In this document: one piece after another, positions 6,761 through 12,359 of the stretch | How the letters are laid out: every line of letters starts with the position of its first letter | Position numbering within the stretch: the first letter of the stretch is position 1 | Source of the DNA: Clostridiales bacterium | GTDB taxonomy: Bacteria > Bacillota > Clostridia > Oscillospirales > JAAYXM01 | Length of the DNA stretch: 12,359 nt | Assembly: GCA_012515925.1 (NCBI GenBank) | Contig: JAAYXM010000142.1 | Location: 1-12,359, forward strand | Reading direction: 5' to 3' | Position numbers and translations under genes: made by a program | Notes under the pieces: model-generated | Told to the model about the DNA's origin: nothing | The model's database searches: none | Seen by the model: only the letters and a program-made list of their open reading frames with translations

Positions 6761-6786
6761 TTAAAGCCGGCTTATACCGGCTTTAA
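6761..6786 (-). terminator. Hairpin between the CorA-family gene and pduL
   Basis: A perfect 10-bp stem (6761-6770 with 6777-6786, 6-nt loop) begins 3 nt after the stop codon of the CorA-family gene. The arm ends in CTTTAA and no longer T run follows, so it may be a weak terminator or an mRNA-stabilising or processing hairpin that lowers pduL expression relative to the upstream gene. Confidence 0.5.
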
Positions 6787-6789
6787 GCT

Positions 6790-7716
6790 CTAAATCAAAT
6801 CCCTCCTGCGCAGGATAATGCCGGTTATTACCGTAACCGCCGCGGCAAAAAGCGGCGGGAACCATGACACGGGCACAGGCAGACCGGACACATTCATGCC
6901 GTAGTAGCTGAAAATTACATTCGGTATCGTAAGCAGAATCGTAACCGAGGTTAAAACCTTCATGACTATGTTTAAGTTGTTCGATATAACCGACGCGAAC
7001 GCGTCCATCGTGCCGGTTAGAATGCTGCTGTAAATATGCGACATTTCTATCGCTTGGTTAATTTCGATTAACACATCGTCGAGCAAATCCTGGTCTTCTT
7101 CGTAGAGCTTTAAGACCTTTCCGCTCAATATCTTCTTTATCGTTATCGAGTCGGACTGAAGGGACGTCGAAAAATAAACAAGGGATTTTTCAAGCTCTAA
7201 AAGCTGGAACAGCTCTTTGTTCTTCATCGATTTATGAAGCTGTTTCTCGACAAAATGCGATATTTTGTCTATCTGCTTTAAGTAATACAGGTATCTTTTC
7301 GCGACCCTAAGCAAAACCTGCAGCACGAATTTAGTCTTCTGCACGGGGAATACGTTTTTTACCTTTCCCTCGGCAATCTCGCGAAACGCGGAGGTTTCCT
7401 TCAGGGATACCGTAACAACGTTATCCGTCGTGACTATAATGCCCACCGGCAGTGTGGCGAAAACCACGTTGTTTTTCTCGCCGGTTTCGGCAACCGGAAC
7501 GTCAATGATAATGAGTGTCTGGTTTTCCTCGCAGTCTATGTGCGAGGTTTCCTCCTCGTCCAGCGCGGCATGCAGGAAAGACGCGTCTATCTTCAATTCC
7601 TCGCCTATCGCGTTTAGCTCTTCCTCCGTGGGGTTTATCATGTTTACCCAGGTGCCGGGCTCGGCGGCGGAAGCTTCAATCAGCTTGTTGTCGGCATTTT
7701 TATAGTATCTGACCAT
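6790..7716 (-). CDS. corA: CorA-family divalent cation transporter
   Basis: Membrane channel for Mg2+ (some members carry Co2+ or other divalent ions). The 308-residue protein has a long soluble N-terminal region with a helical stalk and two C-terminal membrane segments (about 250-270 and 286-303). The signature YGMN, in FSYYGMNVSG at about 272-275, ends the first membrane helix as in all CorA proteins. A basic tail, RRRDLI, closes the protein. The frame extends upstream, but AAAGGAGGAGCATAAT directly precedes the ATG at 7716, which fixes the start. The gene has its own promoter (7905-7933) and a structured leader of about 180 nt that may control translation. Substrate cannot be told from sequence alone: members lacking strict Mg2+ selectivity share the same motif. 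Confidence 0.9.
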   Translation of the reverse strand: MVRYYKNADNKLIEASAAEPGTWVNMINPTEEELNAIGEELKIDASFLHAALDEEETSHIDCEENQTLIIIDVPVAETGEKNNVVFATLPVGIIVTTDNVVTVSLKETSAFREIAEGKVKNVFPVQKTKFVLQVLLRVAKRYLYYLKQIDKISHFVEKQLHKSMKNKELFQLLELEKSLVYFSTSLQSDSITIKKILSGKVLKLYEEDQDLLDDVLIEINQAIEMSHIYSSILTGTMDAFASVISNNLNIVMKVLTSVTILLTIPNVIFSYYGMNVSGLPVPVSWFPPLFAAAVTVITGIILRRRDLI

Positions 7717-7898
7717 ATTATGCTCCTCCTTTGATTTTAGCCATACAGGCAAAACCGGAGCATAAAAAAGCAATAGGACTTAAGGCCGCCTGAAAAACGG
7801 GTCCGGAGCATGTATGGCGCGAATATGAAATTTTAAGAATATACTTCGATAAGGGTCGGGCGCCATATATTTTCACACTCCTTCAGATAAAATCATTC
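7717..7898 (-). promoter_or_regulatory. Structured 5' leader of the CorA-family gene, riboswitch-like
   Basis: The region between the predicted transcription start (near 7898) and the start codon can fold in competing ways. An 11-nt element at 7860-7870 pairs with 7810-7820 (10 of 11 positions). Part of the latter, 7811-7818, pairs perfectly with 7740-7747 instead. The sequence at 7757-7765 (minus strand TTATGCTCC) is exactly complementary to 7718-7726, which overlaps the ribosome site, and would block translation. A second copy of TGCTCCGG lies at 7802-7809. Known leaders of Mg2+ transporters include the M-box (ykoK), but I do not recognise its conserved sequence here, so the class is left open. 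Confidence 0.5.
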
Positions 7899-7904
7899 CA
7901 TATA

Positions 7905-7933
7905 ATTATATGCCCTGCGGCCGCTTTTTTCAA
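7905..7933 (-). promoter_or_regulatory. Promoter of the CorA-family gene
   Basis: On the minus strand a -35 TTGAAA (7928-7933) and a -10 TATAAT (7905-7910) are separated by 17 nt. The predicted start near 7898 leaves a long untranslated leader. Confidence 0.75.
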
Positions 7934-7960
7934 TAGCTATTTTGAAAAAGCGCGAGAAAG

Positions 7961-8040
7961 CAAAAGGACGGTTCCGAAGCAAGGGGACGGTTCCTCTGCT
8001 TCATGTTTTTCATGAAGCAGAGGAACCGTCCCCTTGCTTC
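7961..8040. repeat. Perfect 30-bp inverted repeat with a partial upstream copy (GGGACGGTTCC type)
   Basis: Arms 7976-8005 and 8011-8040 are perfectly complementary over 30 bp with loop TTTTT. A partial direct copy precedes them: CAAAAGGACGGTTCC (7961-7975) against CAAGGGGACGGTTCC (7980-7994). Repeats containing GGGACGGTTCC are, as far as I recall, widespread between genes in Clostridia and are often linked to small IS200/RAYT-like elements. No transposase gene is present here. It lies between lexA and the promoter of the CorA-family gene. Confidence 0.8.
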
Positions 8041-8077
8041 ACCCTTGCTTTTCCTTGCTTTTTGCTTTCCCTTGCTT
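8032..8077. repeat. Degenerate CCTTGCTT short repeats
   Basis: Four copies of CCTTGCTT (8032-8039, 8043-8050, 8053-8060, 8070-8077) run on from the 3' arm of the large hairpin, at spacings of 11, 10 and 17 nt. They look like slippage products of the end of that repeat. The rest of the gene-free stretch to 8112 holds only a T run. Confidence 0.6.
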
Positions 8078-8112
8078 CTTTTTTTGCCGTCTCACCGGGG
8101 GCGGCAAGGTTT

Positions 8113-8703
8113 CTAAAAATATCTTATGCCGGCGACGACTTTACCGATTATCTCGGCGTTCGTCCCGTCAATCGGTTCGTACATCGGGTTTTCCGGCTGA
8201 AGCCAGACATGCGTGCCGTCAAGTCGCAGGCGCTTGACCGTCGCCTCGCCTTCGATTATCGCGACGACGATGTCGCGGTTTTCCGCCGTACTCCGCTTTT
8301 CCACAATCAAAACATCGTTTTCGAATATACCCGCGTTTATCATCGAATCGCCGCGAACGCGCAAGCCGAAATACTCAAAGCCCGAGTTTCCGGTGTCAAA
8401 CGGGATAAACCCCAGTATGTCCTCCACGGCAAGTATCGGCTCACCCGCCGCGACCTTGCCTAAAACCGGGATGTTCTTAACGCCGGACCCGATTTTATCG
8501 GGGGTGTTCAGTATTATTGCGCGGGCGCTGCTGCCGCCTTTTAAGATTAAGCCCTGCTGCTCAAGCTTTTTAATATGCGCGTGTACGGAAGAGGGGGATT
8601 TAAGCCCCAACGCGCGGCAAATCTCCCGAACCGACGGCGGATAACCGTTTTCTGCGGTAAAATCCCTTATAAAATCCAGAACACGCTGCTGCTTGCCTGT
8701 CAA
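8113..8703 (-). CDS. lexA: LexA repressor, SOS regulator
   Basis: Autocleaving repressor of DNA-damage response genes. The 196 residues comprise an N-terminal winged helix-turn-helix (about 1-62; GYPPSVREICRALGLKSPSSVHAHIKKLE) and a C-terminal S24 peptidase-like domain. The self-cleavage site Ala86-Gly87 (VAAGEPILA), catalytic Ser120 (GDSMINAGI) and catalytic Lys157 (ATVKRL) are all present, so it should be RecA-responsive. I place the start at TTG (8703-8701), 8 nt after GGAGG; the in-frame GTG at 8712 overlaps that ribosome site. The gene follows the TrmN6-like gene by 15 nt and has no obvious promoter of its own, so the two are probably co-transcribed. I see no GAAC-N4-GTTC operator just upstream. 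Confidence 0.95.
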   Translation of the reverse strand: MTGKQQRVLDFIRDFTAENGYPPSVREICRALGLKSPSSVHAHIKKLEQQGLILKGGSSARAIILNTPDKIGSGVKNIPVLGKVAAGEPILAVEDILGFIPFDTGNSGFEYFGLRVRGDSMINAGIFENDVLIVEKRSTAENRDIVVAIIEGEATVKRLRLDGTHVWLQPENPMYEPIDGTNAEIIGKVVAGIRYF

Positions 8704-8718
8704 GACACCCACCTCCGT

Positions 8719-9432
8719 TTACCGGCAGTATATGCGTTTTATTTCGGCGCTCTCGGCGCCGGACTCGTCTCTTATTTGAAGCACCGGAAGGCATTTAAGT
8801 CCCGGCCTTGCGCCCTTTTGCGCCTCGACCAGAACAAGCGACGGGGACGCTCCCGGCTTGTTCTGGACAAGCCGCATGCGCTTGGGTTCAAGCCCCGTCG
8901 AGGCAAGGCTCCTGAACAAATCCGCGAGGCGCTCGGGACGGTACACAACGCCGAAAACCCCGCCGAAGCGCAAAAGATATGCCGCGGCGGCGCATACGTC
9001 GTCTATCGTGCAGTCTATTTCCATGCGCGCGGTCAGAAGCTCGCCTTTTTCTGTTTTAAAGCCTTCGTCTTTCTTTAAATACGGCGGGTTTGACACAACC
9101 ACGTCAAAGCTTTCGGCGGGCAATACCCCGCGTATTTTTTTAAGGTCCGCGCATATCGCGTCTACCCTGTTCTCGATATTGTTAAGTGATATATTCTCGC
9201 GCATAATCTCCGCGGCACCCTGCCGGATTTCGATTGCGCTTATTCTAACCACGGGATGACGGGCGGCAAGCAGTATCGTAACCGCGCCCGCCCCCGCGCC
9301 GAGATCGCATATCCTGTCGCGTTTTCTGACCTTCACGAATTCGGAAAGCAAAACGGCGTCGGTTCCGAGCTTGAAATAATCCGGGCTTTGCTTCATTATA
9401 AAGCCGCCTATCCCGAGACTGTCAAGATTCAT
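8719..9432 (-). CDS. TrmN6/YfiC-like SAM-dependent N6-adenine methyltransferase
   Basis: Class I methyltransferase of the family that includes TrmN6, which methylates A37 of tRNA1(Val). The 237 residues show the family's N-terminal signature (IGGFIMKQSPDYFKLGTDAVLLSEF), SAM-binding motif I DLGAGAG (43-49), acidic motif II SAIEIR, and the amino-methylase signature NPPY (115-118). NPPY marks transfer to an exocyclic amino group of adenine, cytosine or glutamine. The RNA substrate is inferred from the family. Length is near the usual 240-250. The start at 9432 has GGAGGAAAGC immediately before it; the frame extends 19 codons further but without a comparable ribosome site. It is the first gene of a likely two-gene unit with lexA and has its own promoter (9461-9489). 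Confidence 0.87.
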   Translation of the reverse strand: MNLDSLGIGGFIMKQSPDYFKLGTDAVLLSEFVKVRKRDRICDLGAGAGAVTILLAARHPVVRISAIEIRQGAAEIMRENISLNNIENRVDAICADLKKIRGVLPAESFDVVVSNPPYLKKDEGFKTEKGELLTARMEIDCTIDDVCAAAAYLLRFGGVFGVVYRPERLADLFRSLASTGLEPKRMRLVQNKPGASPSLVLVEAQKGARPGLKCLPVLQIRDESGAESAEIKRIYCR

Positions 9433-9449
9433 GCTTTCCTCCGAAACTG

Positions 9450-9489
9450 TTGTTACATAGAGTATAACAAAAATATCATTATTCATCAA
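9450..9489 (-). promoter_or_regulatory. Promoter of the trmN6-like/lexA unit with overlapping palindrome
   Basis: On the minus strand a -35 TTGATG (9484-9489) and a -10 TATACT (9461-9466) are separated by 17 nt. A 21-bp palindrome with perfect 6-bp arms, TTGTTA (9450-9455) and TAACAA (9465-9470), covers the -10 and could be an operator. Its regulator is unknown; it does not match the Bacillus-type LexA box. Confidence 0.6.
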
Positions 9490-9626
9490 TCTTTATTTAT
9501 TTCAAACCCCGCCGTATCTCTTTCCCGTCTTATAAGAACTGTATTTTCGACACAGGGGAACTCGTCTTTTGTACTCCCCGCCCGTCTCCTCCGTCTACTG
9601 GTGTCTGGTGCCTGTTGCCTAAACGC
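9490..9626. other. Gene-free stretch between the trmN6-like promoter and fruK terminator
   Basis: I find no supported gene or RNA here. The only pattern is a short run of near-repeats of TGGTGTC/TGGTGCC/TGTTGCC at about 9599-9619. Frames that cross it lack ribosome sites and are shadows of neighbouring genes. Confidence 0.5.
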
Positions 9627-9656
9627 ACAAAAAGACAGGAAAACCTGTCTTTTTGT
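9627..9656 (-). terminator. Intrinsic terminator after fruK (bidirectional)
   Basis: A 13-bp stem (9627-9639 with 9644-9656, loop AAAA) has A-rich and T-rich outer ends, so CTTTTTG follows the GC part on either strand. It lies about 100 nt after the fruK stop codon and most likely ends the nagA-mgtC-fruK transcript. Confidence 0.8.
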
Positions 9657-9756
9657 ACATATATTATATGAGGGGAAGTAAGAAGAAAACTGTTATCGCG
9701 TATATTAATATACCAAACATTTATTACATAATATACGTAATTATATTAAAACTCTG

Positions 9757-10668
9757 TTAATTCTCAATTTTTTCGAGTTTTTCATGCAGCATATAAATCT
9801 GTTCCGCCGCCGCGAACCGTTCACAAAACGCGGTCGCGCTCCCTGCCGCGAGTCCGAGCCTGAAAGCGTCATGATGGTTTTTCCCCATAAGATGACCCGC
9901 GATAAACCCGGCAACCATCGAATCCCCGGCGCCCACGGTGTTTACCGCCCTGCCCTCCGGCGCGGGCGACGTATGTATTTCGCCGTGTTCGTCCAGAAGC
10001 AGCGCGCCGTCGGCCCCGAGCGAAACCAGAACATTTTGCGCGCCGAGGGCTTGAAGCTTTTTTGCGTAACGCAAAACGCCGTCAATATCAAGCTCTTTCT
10101 CATTAAACAGCGCGCAGAGCTCCGCTCTGTTCGGCTTTATCAGAAACGGGCGGTATTTTAAAGTTTCAAATAAACCGCGCGTAGTGTCAACTGCCACTTT
10201 GGCGTTTTTATCAATCCGCCCGATGATGCGCGCGTACAGGTCCTCCGGCAAATCCCGTCCGAAGCTTCCGGATAAAACCAGAATATCGTTTTCCGAAACA
10301 CTGCTCAGGCGGTCATACAGCTTATTAAGGTCCTCCCCGCGTATGCGCGGGCCCTTGCCGTTTATCTCGGTTTCATTACCCGCGTTTAGCTTGATGTTTA
10401 TCCTTGAATTACCTTCCTTAAGCTCGATAAAATCCGACTCAATGCCCGCGTCAAGAAGCAGCCGCGCGATTTCCCGGCCGGTAAAGCCCGCGATAAAACC
10501 GACCGCGCGTGTTTTTATTCCGAGACTGTTAAGAACATAGGATACGTTTATGCCCTTCCCGCCCGCGTGGATTTTCTCATCTGCCGCGCGATTTAACGCG
10601 CCGGGCTTAAAACCGTCAAGCTTAACCGTCAGATCAAGCGCGGGGTTAACAGTTACCGTATATACCAT
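9757..10668 (-). CDS. fruK: 1-phosphofructokinase (PfkB family)
   Basis: Phosphorylates fructose 1-phosphate to fructose 1,6-bisphosphate in the cytoplasm. The 303 residues are full length for the FruK/LacC branch of PfkB sugar kinases. The N-terminal TVTVNPALD (4-12), GGKGINVS (36-43), the SGSFGRDLP segment (133-141), KPNRAEL (178-184) and the anion-hole/catalytic GAGDSMVAGF (246-255, Asp249 as base) are all present. TVT-NPALD favours fruK or tagatose-6-phosphate kinase over ribokinase. No fructose PTS gene is in the window, so the LacC alternative stays open. The ATG follows the stop codon of the MgtC-family gene by 3 nt with no strong ribosome site, which points to translational coupling. 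A terminator follows. Confidence 0.88.
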   Translation of the reverse strand: MVYTVTVNPALDLTVKLDGFKPGALNRAADEKIHAGGKGINVSYVLNSLGIKTRAVGFIAGFTGREIARLLLDAGIESDFIELKEGNSRINIKLNAGNETEINGKGPRIRGEDLNKLYDRLSSVSENDILVLSGSFGRDLPEDLYARIIGRIDKNAKVAVDTTRGLFETLKYRPFLIKPNRAELCALFNEKELDIDGVLRYAKKLQALGAQNVLVSLGADGALLLDEHGEIHTSPAPEGRAVNTVGAGDSMVAGFIAGHLMGKNHHDAFRLGLAAGSATAFCERFAAAEQIYMLHEKLEKIEN

Positions 10669-10671
10669 TTT

Positions 10672-11337
10672 CTACACCAGCGTTACCTCGAGTACGCCCT
10701 CGTACCCGCAAATCTCCGAAAGCAGGTTTTCAATCATGTCACTCTGGGGCACCTTTACGCGCAGCGTCGCGCCGAGCGTATCCTTGCTTTTTGAGTCCTT
10801 GATACTGACCGCGGATATGTCTAAGCCTTTGACGCTCATGGAGGCTAAAACGCGCTTCAGTGTTTCGCGGTCACGCACGGTCACTTTTATTTTATAAAAC
10901 AGCGCTTTTCCCTGCAGCTTTTTTGTTATCGAACGCAGCCAGTGCATTGTAAGCAGCATGAGCAGCACCATAAAAGCCGCGATTAAATAGTATCCGCTGC
11001 CCACGACAATCCCGACGCAGGCGGTAGCCCAGAGCCCCGCCGCGGTCGTGATGCCGCGCACGCGGTTTCCGTCCATGATAATGCTGCCCGCGCCCAGAAA
11101 ACCTATACCGCTTATGACCTGCGCGCCCATGCGCATTATTTCGGAGTTAATGCCGTACTCCGTGACAAGGCACTCGCTTATCACCATAACCGATGCCGCG
11201 CCCAGACACACCAGTATATGCGTGCGCAGTCCCGCGTCGTGTCTGACGCCGCGCTCTAAACCTATCAGGCCGCCCAGCACGGCGGCGGCGAGAAGCCTCA
11301 GAAGCAGCAGAGCGTTAAACTGCAAATACTCAAGCAT
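10672..11337 (-). CDS. MgtC/SapB-family membrane protein
   Basis: Inner-membrane protein of 221 residues. The N-terminal half has four or so hydrophobic helices carrying the family motifs GLIGLERG...AGLRTH (about 23-40), GIGFLGAGSII (77-87) and GITTAAGLWATA (95-106). The C-terminal part (about 145-221) is a soluble ACT-like domain. MgtC proteins are linked to growth at low Mg2+ and, in pathogens, to inhibition of the F-type ATP synthase; most environmental homologues have no tested function, and none can be assigned here. AGGAGG precedes the ATG at 11337. It lies 23 nt after nagA and 3 nt before fruK, so it is co-transcribed with two sugar-phosphate genes. Confidence 0.88.
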   Translation of the reverse strand: MLEYLQFNALLLLRLLAAAVLGGLIGLERGVRHDAGLRTHILVCLGAASVMVISECLVTEYGINSEIMRMGAQVISGIGFLGAGSIIMDGNRVRGITTAAGLWATACVGIVVGSGYYLIAAFMVLLMLLTMHWLRSITKKLQGKALFYKIKVTVRDRETLKRVLASMSVKGLDISAVSIKDSKSKDTLGATLRVKVPQSDMIENLLSEICGYEGVLEVTLV

Positions 11338-11360
11338 TGCAACCTCCTGTGATTGTTCCG

Positions 11361-12359
11361 TTAATCATTGCCGTAAACAAGCTTTCCGCGGACAAATACA
11401 TGACTTACCGAGTAATCCTTGTCGAAAACCGTGATATTCGCGGTTTTGCCGGGCACGAGACTTCCCATACGGTCGTCAACTCCCGAGATACGCGCAGGGG
11501 TAAGCGTCAGCATCTTAACCGCCTCGCAAATCGGTACCCCGGCAAGCTCGACCATGGTTTTGAGAAGCCTGTTCGCGCAGGTCACGCTGCCCGCGAACGC
11601 GCTTCTGTCCAGAAGCTTCGCGACGCCGTTTTCGACAATAAACTCAACGCTGCCGATTTTTGATTCCGTACCCTCGGGAAGCCCCGCCGCGTTTATCGAA
11701 TCGGTTACAAGGCATATATGTGAGCTGCCCTTGACTTTATAGATGAGCTTTAAAAGGCTTGCGGGCAGGTGGTGCCCGTCCGCTATTATTTCGACGTCGA
11801 AATCGTCCATTAAGTACCCGCTTTCGATAACCCCGGCGTAGCGGTACGCGTTTATCCTGCGCACGCCCGACATACCCGAGTAAAAATGGGTGATAAGCTT
11901 ATAGCCGTAGTCCGCGGCCTTAAGCATGTCCTCGTACAGCGCGTCCGTATGACCCACCGAGGCTATTATCCCGCGGCGGTTCAACTCAAACCCGAGCTCG
12001 AGCGCGCCCGGAAGCTCGACGGCAACCGACCAGCGTCTTATTGATTTTGACATATCGAGAATGCTTATGTACTCCCGCGGGTCGGGGTTTCTTATGTTGT
12101 TCGGGTCCTGCGCGCCGCGCTGGGCGTCCGCGAAATACGGACCCTCAAGGTGCAGGCCGATAAATTCCGGCATATCGGGAAGCTTTTCCGCCTCGTCATA
12201 GGTTTTAATCGCGCGGGTCAGCTCTTCCCTGCCCGCCGTTGTAATCGTGGGCATCAGGGCCGTTGTGCCGTGGCGCATGTGCATTCGCGCCGCCATTGAA
12301 TACGCCTCGATTGTGCCGTCTAAAAAATCGTACCCCGCGGCGCCGTGGGTATGGATATC
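11361..12359 (-). CDS. nagA: N-acetylglucosamine-6-phosphate deacetylase (5' end outside window)
   Basis: Deacetylates GlcNAc-6-phosphate to glucosamine-6-phosphate and acetate, in amino-sugar and cell-wall recycling. The frame runs through the right window edge, so 332 residues are visible and roughly the first 50 are missing. Amidohydrolase motifs in order are DIHTHG (His3, His5 of the visible part), LEGPYF (Glu72, metal), SVGHTDA (His137), THFYSGMS (His158), DGHHLP (His196, His197) and LVTDSINAAG (Asp220, catalytic). The family usually has THLFNAM where this protein has THFYSGM, a mild variant. An internal ATG at 12296 is not the true start, since the HTHG segment lies upstream of it. It heads the visible part of an operon with the MgtC-family gene and fruK. 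Confidence 0.93.
   Translation of the reverse strand, partial: DIHTHGAAGYDFLDGTIEAYSMAARMHMRHGTTALMPTITTAGREELTRAIKTYDEAEKLPDMPEFIGLHLEGPYFADAQRGAQDPNNIRNPDPREYISILDMSKSIRRWSVAVELPGALELGFELNRRGIIASVGHTDALYEDMLKAADYGYKLITHFYSGMSGVRRINAYRYAGVIESGYLMDDFDVEIIADGHHLPASLLKLIYKVKGSSHICLVTDSINAAGLPEGTESKIGSVEFIVENGVAKLLDRSAFAGSVTCANRLLKTMVELAGVPICEAVKMLTLTPARISGVDDRMGSLVPGKTANITVFDKDYSVSHVFVRGKLVYGND

Noticed and set aside
7717..7898. M-box (ykoK) riboswitch assignment for the CorA-family leader
   Set aside because: Gene context and leader length fit, but I cannot see the conserved sequence blocks, so the leader is left unassigned.
7942..8463. 173-residue plus-strand open frame over the large hairpin and the lexA end
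   Set aside because: Its second half is the antisense of lexA and its first half is the repeat; no ribosome site or recognisable domain.
8829..8866. Perfect 10-bp inverted repeat (CCAGAACAAG/CTTGTTCTGG) resembling an operator
   Set aside because: It lies inside the TrmN6-like coding region, in two segments that encode similar residues (LVQNK and SLVLVE), and no promoter is nearby.
9256..9681. 141-residue plus-strand open frame over the trmN6-like promoter region
   Set aside because: Half is antisense to the methyltransferase gene, the rest crosses a terminator, and no domain is recognisable.

Overview
The window looks like a chromosomal segment from an anaerobic Clostridia-type member of the Bacillota. 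The signs are strong AGGAGG-type ribosome sites, several TTG starts, sigma-A-like promoters, an ECF transporter S component, an ANTAR regulator next to glutamine synthetase, and a ferredoxin-fused, split glutamate synthase. No rRNA, tRNA, CRISPR array, transposase or prophage gene was seen.

Layout. Bases 1-5918 are read on the plus strand: the 3' part of an ECF transporter S component (1-492), then a nitrogen-assimilation operon (713-5918). The operon encodes a class II glutamine amidotransferase, an FMN/iron-sulfur glutamate synthase core with an N-terminal ferredoxin domain, a GXGXG subunit, a type I glutamine synthetase, and an ANTAR-domain antiterminator with a degenerate receiver domain. 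Bases 5919-6146 form a convergent intergenic region with three hairpins. From 6147 to the window end every gene is on the minus strand. In order of transcription these are nagA (cut by the window end), an MgtC/SapB-family protein and fruK; then a TrmN6-like methyltransferase and lexA; then a CorA-family transporter and pduL.

The most interesting content is RNA-level control. First, the glutamate synthase/glutamine synthetase operon has a consensus promoter (592-619), then a short leader with two hairpins whose loops fit the A1/G4 hexaloop pattern bound by ANTAR proteins, then a 19-bp intrinsic terminator just before the first gene. One arm of the first hairpin (640-644) is also needed by the terminator, because TGAAC occurs both at 629-633 and at 677-681. 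The last gene of the operon encodes the matching type of protein, so a self-contained antitermination switch can be read from the sequence. Second, the CorA-family gene has a leader of about 180 nt with mutually exclusive pairings and a 9-bp duplex that would bury its ribosome-binding site. This resembles a riboswitch or other cis-acting RNA, but I could not assign it to a known class.

Other points: a perfect 30-bp-arm hairpin of the GGGACGGTTCC type at 7976-8040 sits between lexA and the CorA leader. Two inverted copies of a GC-rich palindromic element lie downstream of the ANTAR gene. The glutamate synthase has no GltD-type NADPH subunit in the window. The nitrogen genes together form a GS-GOGAT module: glutamine synthetase makes glutamine, and the three-polypeptide synthase converts glutamine plus 2-oxoglutarate to glutamate. 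The minus-strand genes are housekeeping functions: amino-sugar and fructose-1-phosphate metabolism, SOS regulation, RNA modification, Mg2+ or other divalent cation transport, and acyl-phosphate formation.
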